A stretch of 11,030 nucleotides of DNA from Candidatus Eiseniibacteriota bacterium (GTDB lineage Bacteria > Arandabacterota > Arandabacteria > JAGLYR01): positions 1 to 11,030 of the forward strand of contig JAGLYR010000188.1 in NCBI GenBank assembly GCA_023132135.1, in the 5' to 3' direction. Shown here piece after piece: positions 1 through 5,040 of this stretch. The position numbers and the translations under genes are program-made. Positions within the stretch are counted from its first letter, which is position 1. Each line of letters starts with the position of its first letter. The notes beneath the pieces were generated by a model. The model did no database searches. It had not been told where the DNA came from and was given only the letters and a program-made list of their open reading frames with translations.

Positions 1-29
1 TGCTGGAACAGCGTGCATATGAAAAATGG

Positions 30-49
30 GTCCCCGCTTCCGCGGGGAC
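30..49. repeat. Perfect palindromic hairpin, REP-like
   Basis: GTCCCCGC (30-37) pairs perfectly with GCGGGGAC (42-49) around a TTCC loop. No T-run follows, so it is not a classical intrinsic terminator of an upstream gene. Short GC-rich palindromes of this form are common dispersed intergenic elements in bacteria, and translating through one gives the typical PRFRGDDG string. That indicates the open frame running through here towards the methyltransferase is not coding at this end. Confidence 0.55.
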
Positions 50-85
50 GACGGGCGCGATAGCTCCGCCAGATGGATCATGTTG

Positions 86-111
86 GGCGCCAAGTCCTGC
101 AGTGCCACATT
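86..111 (+). repeat. REP-like 26-bp unit, copy A
   Basis: These 26 bases match the left arm of the inverted-repeat element at 1544-1569 at 23 of 26 positions. All three differences are transitions. The shared core is TGCAGTGCCACATT. The copy lies upstream of the methyltransferase promoter, in the same orientation as the arm downstream of that gene. A full inverted partner is not obvious here. The fragment CATTGACACCG (151-161) resembles a partner arm with an internal deletion, but it also supplies the -35 hexamer of the next promoter, so that reading is uncertain. Confidence 0.6.
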
Positions 112-152
112 CTTGGGGCTAACGCCTTGTAAGCGTGCCGGGATCTTCCACA

Positions 153-181
153 TTGACACCGCCCCGGCTGTAGAGTACAAA
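153..181 (+). promoter_or_regulatory. sigma70-type promoter of the methyltransferase gene
   Basis: A perfect -35 TTGACA (153-158) is followed after 17 bases by TACAAA (176-181), 4 of 6 to the -10 consensus. Transcription would begin near 188. That lies downstream of the earlier in-frame start at 26 and upstream of the ATG at 251, so it supports the shorter protein. Confidence 0.6.
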
Positions 182-250
182 CGATTCAGAGACTTATCTG
201 CATCATGTTTCTTTCGGAGGTTCTCGGCTCAAGTACAAGGTCAAGATGCT

Positions 251-1279
251 ATGGCTATCCCCAGGCCCTCCACGGTCGCGAAACCAGACGCTCAGACCAC
301 AGGCTCGTCGAAGGACGACCTCTTGCAGTTCGTACCAAAGGGCCTTCTTCCCCTCAAGGACCCACAGAAGGATATCCCGAGGATCGCTAAGGATTCCAAG
401 CTGACAGCATCTATAGATGAAGCTCTGCGTCGGATCTCCACGTCCCATAGGCTCTTCCTTGGCGATGCGAGAACCATGACAGCCCTGGAACCGGGATCGG
501 TTCATCTAGTCGTTACATCCCCACCCTACTGGACTCTTAAGGAGTACCGCGATACGGAGGGACAGCTGGGCCACCTGGAAGACTACGCAAAGTTCCTGGA
601 AGAGCTTGACAAGGTCTGGGCGCAGTGTTTTCGAGCTCTGGTGCCAGGCGGACGCCTTGTCTGCGTGGTCGGTGACGTCTGTCTATCGAGACGCAAGAAC
701 AACGGCCGGCATATGGTCGTACCTTTGCACTCATCTATTCAGGAACATTGCCGCTCCCTTGGGTTTGACAATCTCGCCCCTATCATCTGGCACAAGATAG
801 CGAATGCGGTCTATGAAGTTGACAGCGGCTCAGGAGGATTCCTCGGCAAGCCTTATGAGCCAAACGCTGTTATCAAGAACGATATTGAGTTTATCTTGAT
901 GCTGAGAAAGCCCGGCGGATACCGCAAACCTACCGCTGCTGAGCGTGTCCTCAGTCTCATTTCCACTGAGAATCACCAGAAGTGGTTCCAGCAGATTTGG
1001 ACTGGCGTCACTGGCGCCAGTACGAGGGACCATCCTGCGCCGTATCCGGTCGAACTCGCAGACCGCTTGGTGCGGATGTTCAGCTTTGCTGGTGATACTG
1101 TTCTCGACCCCTTCATGGGTACCGGTACTACGAACCTCGCCACCGCACGATGGGGTCGACACAGCATCGGCTATGAGATTGACCCGGAGTATTACAACTA
1201 CGCGTACAACCGCCTTATGCAGAGTACACAGGGTCTCTTCAGTACGACATCCATCGAAGCTATCACACCCGGACAGTAG
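251..1279 (+). CDS. Site-specific DNA methyltransferase, beta class (N4-cytosine or N6-adenine)
   Basis: Transfers a methyl group from S-adenosylmethionine to an exocyclic amino group of cytosine or adenine in a specific DNA site. The 342-residue protein has the catalytic motif TSPPYW (SPPY at residues 90-93) before the AdoMet-binding motif DPFMGTGTT (286-294). This IV-before-I order is that of the beta class (N6_N4_Mtase family), with target recognition expected between about 110 and 270. SPPY is more typical of N4-cytosine enzymes but does not exclude N6-adenine. The frame is open from 26. I chose ATG 251 because it is the first in-frame start after the promoter at 153-181, with AAGG ten bases ahead, and because the extra 75 codons run through a palindrome and a REP-like unit. 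No restriction gene is intact nearby. Lower GC than the genes downstream suggests horizontal acquisition. Family is sure; specificity is unknown. Confidence 0.93.
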   Translation: MAIPRPSTVAKPDAQTTGSSKDDLLQFVPKGLLPLKDPQKDIPRIAKDSKLTASIDEALRRISTSHRLFLGDARTMTALEPGSVHLVVTSPPYWTLKEYRDTEGQLGHLEDYAKFLEELDKVWAQCFRALVPGGRLVCVVGDVCLSRRKNNGRHMVVPLHSSIQEHCRSLGFDNLAPIIWHKIANAVYEVDSGSGGFLGKPYEPNAVIKNDIEFILMLRKPGGYRKPTAAERVLSLISTENHQKWFQQIWTGVTGASTRDHPAPYPVELADRLVRMFSFAGDTVLDPFMGTGTTNLATARWGRHSIGYEIDPEYYNYAYNRLMQSTQGLFSTTSIEAITPGQ

Positions 1280-1283
1280 GACT

Positions 1284-1361
1284 ATGAAAAACCTCGACGA
1301 GCGACTACGCAAAGCGGTACGAGCTTCTGCTAACACGCTTGGTCCGCGAGCGTCTTTATAA
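1284..1361 (+). pseudogene. 25-codon scrap after the methyltransferase, possible remnant of a restriction gene
   Basis: An ATG four bases after the methyltransferase stop opens a 25-residue frame, MKNLDERLRKAVRASANTLG followed by five residues and TAA. The close spacing is that expected of a translationally coupled partner. The first 14 residues resemble, from memory, the helical N-terminus of XhoI/PaeR7I-like endonucleases, in which L-x-KAV is followed by FW-x-TR. The FW-x-TR part is absent, as if the frame had been lost. Nothing downstream continues the protein. This is inference from a very short match; it could equally be a chance frame. Confidence 0.25.
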
Positions 1362-1543
1362 CTCAGCCTGTTTCCTTCTTTCGAACAAGTCCGGTGGACG
1401 TCGGGGGAAATTCAGGCAACCCAGCGACGAGCTCTCCTTCCGGAATTTTGCAGCATCACTCACTGCTCACGCAACGGCTTTTGCGAAGGCGCTGCGCTGA
1501 ATCTTCCTGTCGTGGAACATGTTTGAGAGTATTCGAAGGTCTT
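1362..1543. other. Intergenic stretch without recognisable content
   Basis: These 182 bases between the scrap and the inverted-repeat element hold no start codon with a convincing ribosome binding site, no RNA gene and no promoter that I can support. They may be decayed sequence left after loss of a gene next to the methyltransferase. Confidence 0.4.
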
Positions 1544-1649
1544 GGTGCCAGGTCTTGCAGTGCCACATTGTCCCACCGTTGGCCGGGCAGGAAGACATGC
1601 AAGGACAGCGACTTAGACCCTGAAATGCGGCATTGCAAGACCCGACACC
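1544..1649. repeat. REPIN/MITE-like inverted-repeat element (copies B and C)
   Basis: Two 26-bp arms, 1544-1569 and 1624-1649, are inverted copies matching at 22 of 26 positions, with all four differences being transitions. They enclose 54 bases. The left arm also matches the unit at 86-111 at 23 of 26. Paired, oppositely oriented short repeats with no coding capacity are the form of a REPIN or a small MITE, usually moved in trans by a REP-associated Y1 transposase or an IS transposase. No such transposase is in this window. The element sits upstream of the secreted-protein gene and could fold into a long hairpin in a read-through transcript. Confidence 0.65.
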
Positions 1650-1673
1650 GAAGACGTGGACACCGAAGGCGTG
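1644..1673 (+). repeat. 15-bp tandem duplication
   Basis: GACACCGAAGACGTG (1644-1658) is followed directly by GACACCGAAGGCGTG (1659-1673), with one mismatch. The first six bases belong to the outer end of the inverted-repeat arm, so the duplication probably arose at the edge of the element by slippage or during insertion. Confidence 0.75.
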
Positions 1674-1742
1674 AAGTCTCGGTACGCATTGGGACGATGC
1701 CCTTGCCTATGGATGGCGCGAGGGCGAACTCGGGAGGAGCAG

Positions 1743-2084
1743 ATGAAGTGGGTGCTGTGGATCGCGATTGTTCTGATGGCCGTTCCGGCGTGTGCACAAG
1801 AGCTCCGGAATCCGGATGTACCTTTCGGATTCATGGCTGTCGACGTTTGGGGCGGTCAATCGTTGGGAGCGAAGACGGAGTATCACAGTCGCTATAGCGA
1901 CGCGGTGTTCGAAACGGATGTCGGTCATTTCGGGGTCTCCTTCATGGTGCCGGCGGGCCGGCGGGCTACGCTCATCCTCGACGCCGGGCATAACCGGGGT
2001 GAGATGGAGAGCGATGGTGGGCAGATGTACACCTCTAGAGTTACTACCGTGAACCTGCGGCTGCGTTTCTACCTTGGAGGCTAG
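1743..2084 (+). CDS. Small secreted or outer-membrane protein, unknown function
   Basis: The 113-residue product starts with a clear Sec signal peptide, MKWVLWIAIVLMAVPACAQE, with a likely cleavage after Ala-Cys-Ala, leaving a mature protein of about 95 residues. ATG 1743 was chosen because GGGAGGAG (1732-1739) lies just ahead of it and the signal peptide starts there; the in-frame extension upstream to 1656 runs into the repeats. The mature part alternates hydrophobic and polar residues and ends TVNLRLRFYLGG, like the final strand of a small beta-barrel or beta-sandwich, so periplasmic or outer-membrane location is plausible. I do not recognise the family. The DUF4846 gene follows after 88 bases in the same direction and also encodes an exported protein. 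Confidence 0.72.
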   Translation: MKWVLWIAIVLMAVPACAQELRNPDVPFGFMAVDVWGGQSLGAKTEYHSRYSDAVFETDVGHFGVSFMVPAGRRATLILDAGHNRGEMESDGGQMYTSRVTTVNLRLRFYLGG

Positions 2085-2137
2085 GTTTCACCGATCGGTT
2101 CGCCCTGAGTGCCTCGCAGTGCTTTCTGAAACAGTAC

Positions 2138-2153
2138 TTCGATGTGCATCGAA
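2138..2153. promoter_or_regulatory. Operator-like palindrome upstream of the DUF4846 gene
   Basis: TTCGATG (2138-2144) and CATCGAA (2147-2153) are perfect inverted 7-bp arms separated by TG. The site ends six bases before the GGGAGGG ribosome binding site of the DUF4846 gene. It could be a dimeric repressor site or a small 5'-leader hairpin. No clear -35/-10 pair was found around it. Confidence 0.35.
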
Positions 2154-2172
2154 GGGGCCGGGAGGGTCCATC

Positions 2173-3048
2173 GTGACGGTGTGGATCAGGGGTCTCATGG
2201 TGCTCGTCGTTCTGGGGACCTCAGCTGTCGGAAGCGCCCAGACACCGGTGAGCGACGGGCAATCGGGTAAAGCAGTGGATTACCCCTGGCTCCCCGATTC
2301 CGCGCGAGTCGAGACCCTGGCTGAGAGGTTTCCGCCTTCAGACGGACATGAGCGAGTTCCGGCCGATCAGGCCAGCTTCGCCGGGTGGCTCCGGCATCTT
2401 CCGATGAAGCATGGGAGATCGCCCGTTCGCTCGTATGACGATGACGTGATCCTCGGTCCCAACGCTCCCCAGCTTGCCGGCGTCGTCGATCTGGATCTCA
2501 TCGGGGACGATCTTCAGCAGTGCGCCGACGCGATCATTCGACTGAGAGCTGAGTACCTTTGGTCGAAGGGAGCGAGGAATCGGATTGCGTTTCAGTTCAC
2601 GAGTGGGGATCTGTGCAGATGGGCGGACTGGGTGTCGGGTCTTCGCCCTCAGGTCAACGGTAATCGCGTTCGCTGGGTGAAAAGGGCTTCTCCCGACAGC
2701 TCCCGGCACACCTTCCGCAAATACCTGGAGACGGTCTTCTACTACGCGGGGACGATCTCCTTGAGCTACGACTCCGTTCAGGTTCCCGCCGATGAGATTG
2801 CACCCGGTGATTTCTTCCTCGAGAGCGGCAGCCCGGGACACGCTGTGATCGTCCTCGACGTGGCCACGGATCCTGAGGGGCGGCAACAAGTACTGGTCGG
2901 ACAGAGCTTCATGCCCGCCCAGGATTTCCATGTTCTGAAGACTAAGACGGGAGGCGCCTGGTTCAATGTTGATCCCGCGAGCCCCGGGCTCGACGTGCCT
3001 TCCTGGAAAACCTTCCCATGGTCGTCGCTGAGGAGGTTCAGGGAGTGA
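2173..3048 (+). CDS. DUF4846 domain-containing exported protein
   Basis: A 291-residue protein recognised as DUF4846 by its run of family signatures: ADAIIRLRAEYLWSKG, FQFTSGDLCRWADWVSGLRP, FRKYLETVFYYAGTISL, IAPGDFFLESGSPGHAVIVLD and LVGQSFMPAQDFHVL. The function of the family is unknown. An N-terminal signal peptide (about residues 1-22, cleavage near GSAQ) indicates export. The GTG at 2173 is chosen because GGGAGGG (2160-2166) precedes it by six bases and the signal peptide begins there; the upstream ATG at 2074 overlaps the previous gene and would bury the signal sequence. Cys117 at the head of a helix and His223 in PGHAVIVLD, after a PGD turn, recall the Cys/His arrangement of NlpC/P60-like papain folds. 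That resemblance is inference only. Confidence 0.87.
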   Translation: MTVWIRGLMVLVVLGTSAVGSAQTPVSDGQSGKAVDYPWLPDSARVETLAERFPPSDGHERVPADQASFAGWLRHLPMKHGRSPVRSYDDDVILGPNAPQLAGVVDLDLIGDDLQQCADAIIRLRAEYLWSKGARNRIAFQFTSGDLCRWADWVSGLRPQVNGNRVRWVKRASPDSSRHTFRKYLETVFYYAGTISLSYDSVQVPADEIAPGDFFLESGSPGHAVIVLDVATDPEGRQQVLVGQSFMPAQDFHVLKTKTGGAWFNVDPASPGLDVPSWKTFPWSSLRRFRE

Positions 3049-3190
3049 TGTCTCAGAGCTAGCCCGTATTTCTCACCAGTCGCAGGCTTCGGCCTTCGCC
3101 AGGAGGGCAACCTCGACGGCCGCGTCGATAACCAAAGCCAAAGCGGAGATTGGCTCAAGACCGCCAATGACCTGGCCGCGGAATCAGCAA

Positions 3191-3219
3191 TTGTCACAGA
3201 ACTATCAAACGCGTGATAT
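3191..3219 (+). promoter_or_regulatory. Candidate promoter of the GNAT/YoaP gene
   Basis: TTGTCA (3191-3196), 5 of 6 to the -35 consensus, is followed after 17 bases by TGATAT (3214-3219), a weak -10 (3 of 6). A start near 3226 would leave a short leader of about 17 bases carrying the AGAGGGG ribosome binding site. No other candidate was seen in the 194-base gap after the DUF4846 gene. Confidence 0.35.
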
Positions 3220-3242
3220 ATCCTGGAGCCAGAGGGGACACA

Positions 3243-4019
3243 ATGAACGATTCTCTTGAGATCATCACCGTTGACGGCACGAATTTCGAGGAGCATGGGT
3301 TCTTCTGTTACAAGAGCAAGCCCAAGTCACAGGGGTATCAGAAGAAGTTGGACTGGCTGCGGCAACGCTTCGCGGAAGGTCTCAGAATCAAGATACTCTA
3401 CGAGAGTGGCCGGTCGGTTGGGTTCATCGAATACATTCGGGGGGAGCACAGCTGGAGAGTAGTCGAAGCGCCGGACTATCTTGTTGTTCACTGTCTCTGG
3501 GTAGTTGGTCGTGGCAAGAAGAAAGGCTATGGTTCCCGCTTGCTCAGTGAGTGTGTTGAGGATGCGCGGCAATTTGGGAAGCACGGTGTGGCGATGGTGA
3601 GCAGCAGGGGGAATTGGCTGGCCCACGAGAAGGTTTTTCTCAAGAACGGCTTTGAGAAGGTGGATACAGCACCACCCTCATTCAATCTGTTGGTGAAGGA
3701 GGTCAAGGCAGGGCCTGCGCCGGCTTTCCCCCAAGATTGGGAGAAGAGGCTGGGTCAGTATTCTTCGGGGGTGACCATAGTCTATGCAGACCAGTGCCCC
3801 TACATGCCGGATGCAGTGCAACAGGCAGTCGATGCGTTCGCGGCAAGAGGGATAGAGCCCAAGGTGGTCAAGCTGGAGAGCAGCGCAGAGGTGAGGGCCA
3901 AGTCGCCGACGGCGTATGGGGTCTTTGGAATCGTCTGCGACGGAAGGTTGTTGACGTATCATTATTTGGGCAAGAAGGAGTTGAAGCGACTTGACGAGGA
4001 ATTCCTTTCGCAATCGTAG
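3243..4019 (+). CDS. GNAT-family N-acetyltransferase with C-terminal YoaP-like domain
   Basis: The 258-residue product has a GNAT domain in its first ~150 residues. It includes the acetyl-CoA-binding segment VVGRGKKKGYGSRLL (87-101, with the R/Q-x-x-G-x-G-like KKKGYGS) and the closing motif WLAHEKVFLKNGFEKV (125-140). From about 165 a second domain follows, GVTIVYADQCPYMPDAVQQA and onward to ELKRLDEEF, which matches the YoaP-like domain often found fused to this type of GNAT protein. The YoaP part looks thioredoxin-like: a beta strand, then Cys185-Pro-Tyr-Met at the head of a helix. Acceptor substrate unknown; cytoplasmic. ATG 3243 is preferred over in-frame GTG 3213, because AGAGGGG lies six bases upstream of the ATG and the GTG overlaps the candidate -10. 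It appears to be a single-gene unit ending at a hairpin. Confidence 0.88.
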   Translation: MNDSLEIITVDGTNFEEHGFFCYKSKPKSQGYQKKLDWLRQRFAEGLRIKILYESGRSVGFIEYIRGEHSWRVVEAPDYLVVHCLWVVGRGKKKGYGSRLLSECVEDARQFGKHGVAMVSSRGNWLAHEKVFLKNGFEKVDTAPPSFNLLVKEVKAGPAPAFPQDWEKRLGQYSSGVTIVYADQCPYMPDAVQQAVDAFAARGIEPKVVKLESSAEVRAKSPTAYGVFGIVCDGRLLTYHYLGKKELKRLDEEFLSQS

Positions 4020-4031
4020 AAAGGCGGCATT

Positions 4032-4050
4032 CCGGGGCTGATGGCCCCGG
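4032..4050 (+). terminator. Hairpin after the GNAT/YoaP gene
   Basis: CCGGGGC (4032-4038) and GCCCCGG (4044-4050) form a perfect 7-bp stem with a TGATG loop, 12 bases after the stop codon. No T-tract follows, so termination may be weak or factor-assisted; it may only stabilise the 3' end. Confidence 0.45.
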
Positions 4051-4083
4051 CCACGGGGATCTTATGCTAGTCACTCTACTCAC

Positions 4084-4213
4084 TGTTATGTGAGGAGATG
4101 AAATATGAAAATGATGGAAGACGTGATATTGAAACATTCAATGGAGATCAGAACAACACCGGAAAAGATCTTCGAGTTCCTTTCCGGCCTTGTAGATGAA
4201 CACTCACATAACA
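4084..4213. repeat. 11-bp inverted repeat bracketing the SRPBCC fragment
   Basis: TGTTATGTGAG (4084-4094) recurs inverted as CTCACATAACA (4203-4213). The left copy overlaps the ribosome binding site of the truncated gene; the right copy begins within three bases of the point where homology to SRPBCC proteins stops. It may mark the rearrangement that cut the gene. The match does not extend beyond 11 bases, so chance is possible. Confidence 0.4.
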
Positions 4214-4239
4214 ACAGCATGGACAGCGACAAGCAATAG
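4105..4239 (+). pseudogene. Truncated SRPBCC (START/Bet v1-like) family gene, 5' fragment
   Basis: ATG 4105, seven bases after GAGGAG (4092-4097), opens a 44-codon frame beginning MKMMEDVILKHSMEIRTTPE and continuing KIFEFLSGLVDE. This is the typical first strand and helix of SRPBCC-family proteins (polyketide cyclase or ligand-binding type), whose next residues usually read like D/E-x-YRAWHPEDH. Here the similarity ends at 4200 and the frame runs into HSHNNSMDSDKQ and TAG. The normal length of the family is about 150-250 residues, so roughly four fifths is missing and no downstream remnant was found in any frame. The start and ribosome binding site are intact, so a short peptide might still be made. 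Family assignment is from recall of a 30-residue stretch. Confidence 0.55.
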
Positions 4240-4302
4240 CAGCTCGTCCGCTCTCAATCTGGTCATGGTAGATCAAGATATTGCAGCGCAGTCTGTTCCC
4301 CT

Positions 4303-4320
4303 CTTCGTGATCTTCGTGGT
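4303..4320 (-). repeat. ACCACGAAG-type intergenic repeat, copy 1 (inverted)
   Basis: On the minus strand these bases read ACCACGAAGATCACGAAG, differing at two positions from the + strand copy at 4985-5002. From memory, ACCACGAAGNNCACGAAG strings recur widely in intergenic DNA of environmental bacteria. Here the two copies face each other across the NuoE-like gene. Confidence 0.5.
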
Positions 4321-4341
4321 GAATGCGTAGCGCAAGGCCCA

Positions 4342-4357
4342 CAACTTGAACAAGTTG
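4342..4357. promoter_or_regulatory. Palindrome, candidate regulator site upstream of the redox operon
   Basis: CAACTTG (4342-4348) and CAAGTTG (4351-4357) are perfect 7-bp inverted arms around AA. The centre lies about 77 bases before the predicted transcription start, a position typical of activator sites. I cannot assign a regulator; it does not look like a Rex box. Confidence 0.35.
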
Positions 4358-4391
4358 GCACCGTCCCCGAAAGGTTCCCACAGGTTTGAAC

Positions 4392-4420
4392 TTGCAAGAG
4401 CCGCTCCATCCGGCTAGAAT
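4392..4420 (+). promoter_or_regulatory. sigma70-type promoter of the redox operon
   Basis: TTGCAA (4392-4397, 4 of 6) is followed after exactly 17 bases by TAGAAT (4415-4420, 5 of 6). The start would be near 4427, with a leader of about 50 bases. The perfect inverted repeat CGGCTA-GAA-TAGCCG (4411-4425) contains the -10, so a protein bound there, or the local fold, could control initiation. Confidence 0.55.
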
Positions 4421-4477
4421 AGCCGTCCAGCTCTTGAGGACCGCATCCGGGACTTCTCTCATCATGGAGAAACGCTG

Positions 4478-4939
4478 TTGGACCCCGAAACACTTGAACG
4501 CCTCGACTGCCTGATTGACGAAGCGGGTCTTGAGGAAACCGACCTCATCGGGGCCATGCAGGATATCCAGAGGGAACTGAACTATCTGCCCGAGGAGGCC
4601 ATGCGTCTCGTTGCGCAGAAAATCGGCGTCCCTCTCTCCCAGGTCTACAGCATCGCCACCTTCTACAAGACGTTCTCACTCGAGCCTCGCGGCCGTCACC
4701 TGATCAACGTCTGTATGGGAACGGCCTGCCACGTGCGCGGGGGCGTGCAGATACTGGAGAAGCTGAAACGGATCCTGGGGATCGATACCGGGGGGACAAC
4801 CAACGACCAGCGGTTTTCCCTCGAGGCTGTCCGTTGCCTGGGCTGCTGCGGCCTGGCACCCGTGATCATGATCGACGGGAAATTCCACGGCAAGCTGACA
4901 CAGAAAGGCCTCGACCGGATCCTGGAACAGTACGAGTAG
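4478..4939 (+). CDS. nuoE: NuoE/HndA/HoxE-like [2Fe-2S] diaphorase subunit
   Basis: The 153-residue protein is a thioredoxin-like [2Fe-2S] subunit of the complex I 24-kDa family. The cluster ligands are Cys79 and Cys84 (CMGTACH) and Cys120 and Cys124 (CLGCCG), the C-x4-C and C-x3-C pattern of the family. The N-terminal helical part (LNYLPEEAMRLVAQKIGVPLSQVYSIATFYKTFS) is also characteristic. Length matches the usual 150-165. It starts at TTG 4478 with GGAGA (4466-4470) seven bases ahead; no in-frame ATG upstream is usable. It is the first gene of a three-gene unit, with a 101-base gap to the NuoF-like gene filled by repeats. It should pair with the NuoF-like subunit and relay electrons to or from FMN in the cytoplasm. 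It is close to HydC/HndA of multimeric hydrogenases and equally to NuoE; sequence alone does not separate them. Confidence 0.9.
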   Translation: MDPETLERLDCLIDEAGLEETDLIGAMQDIQRELNYLPEEAMRLVAQKIGVPLSQVYSIATFYKTFSLEPRGRHLINVCMGTACHVRGGVQILEKLKRILGIDTGGTTNDQRFSLEAVRCLGCCGLAPVIMIDGKFHGKLTQKGLDRILEQYE

Positions 4940-4955
4940 CACAGAACGTGGAATC

Positions 4956-4989
4956 GCAAGAGCCCGAACCACGCAAGAGCTCGAACCAC
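4956..4989 (+). repeat. 17-bp tandem duplication
   Basis: GCAAGAGCCCGAACCAC (4956-4972) and GCAAGAGCTCGAACCAC (4973-4989) are adjacent and differ at one base. The second unit merges into the ACCACGAAG-type repeat. It lies between the first and second genes of the redox operon and is not translated. Confidence 0.8.
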
Positions 4990-5002
4990 GAAGGGCACGA
5001 AG
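4985..5002 (+). repeat. ACCACGAAG-type intergenic repeat, copy 2
   Basis: ACCACGAAGGGCACGAAG lies in the gap between the NuoE- and NuoF-like genes, about 40 bases before the NuoF start. It is 16 of 18 identical to the inverted copy at 4303-4320. In an operon transcript the two could pair across the NuoE coding region. Confidence 0.5.
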
Positions 5003-5040
5003 CGTGTTTCTTCCCGGGGTTTCGGGAGTAGGAGTATCCG

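Larger units (their letters stand above)
4240..4477. other. Intergenic regulatory region ahead of the redox operon
   Basis: 238 bases without a supportable gene on either strand. They hold, in order, an inverted copy of an environmental ACCACGAAG-type repeat (4303-4320), a 16-base palindrome (4342-4357), a good promoter (4392-4420) whose -10 overlaps an inverted repeat (4411-4425), and the GGAGA ribosome binding site (4466-4470) of the NuoE-like gene. A minus-strand open frame here translates the repeat as HHEDHEE and has no family signature. Confidence 0.5.

Noticed and set aside
26-250. N-terminal extension of the methyltransferase frame
   Set aside because: It is upstream of the predicted transcription start and translates a palindrome and a REP-like unit; no conserved motif lies in it.
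830-1336. Long open frame on the minus strand (168 codons) across the methyltransferase
   Set aside because: It lies antisense to the catalytic and AdoMet motifs of a clear gene and its translation shows no family signature.
1544-1649. CRISPR repeat or intrinsic terminator as explanation for the inverted arms
   Set aside because: There are only two inverted copies with no regular spacers, and the arms are 54 bases apart with no T-run, so neither fits.
3049-3216. Open stretch continuing in the DUF4846 frame, and a short minus-strand frame at 3073-3183 ending LLAKAEACDW
   Set aside because: Both strands are open, neither has a start codon with a ribosome binding site, and at this GC content such stretches are expected. 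A decayed gene end cannot be excluded.
4148-4465. Minus-strand frame of 105 codons containing HHEDHEE
   Set aside because: The HEDHEE part is the translation of the ACCACGAAG-type intergenic repeat, and the frame runs across the promoter region of the redox operon.
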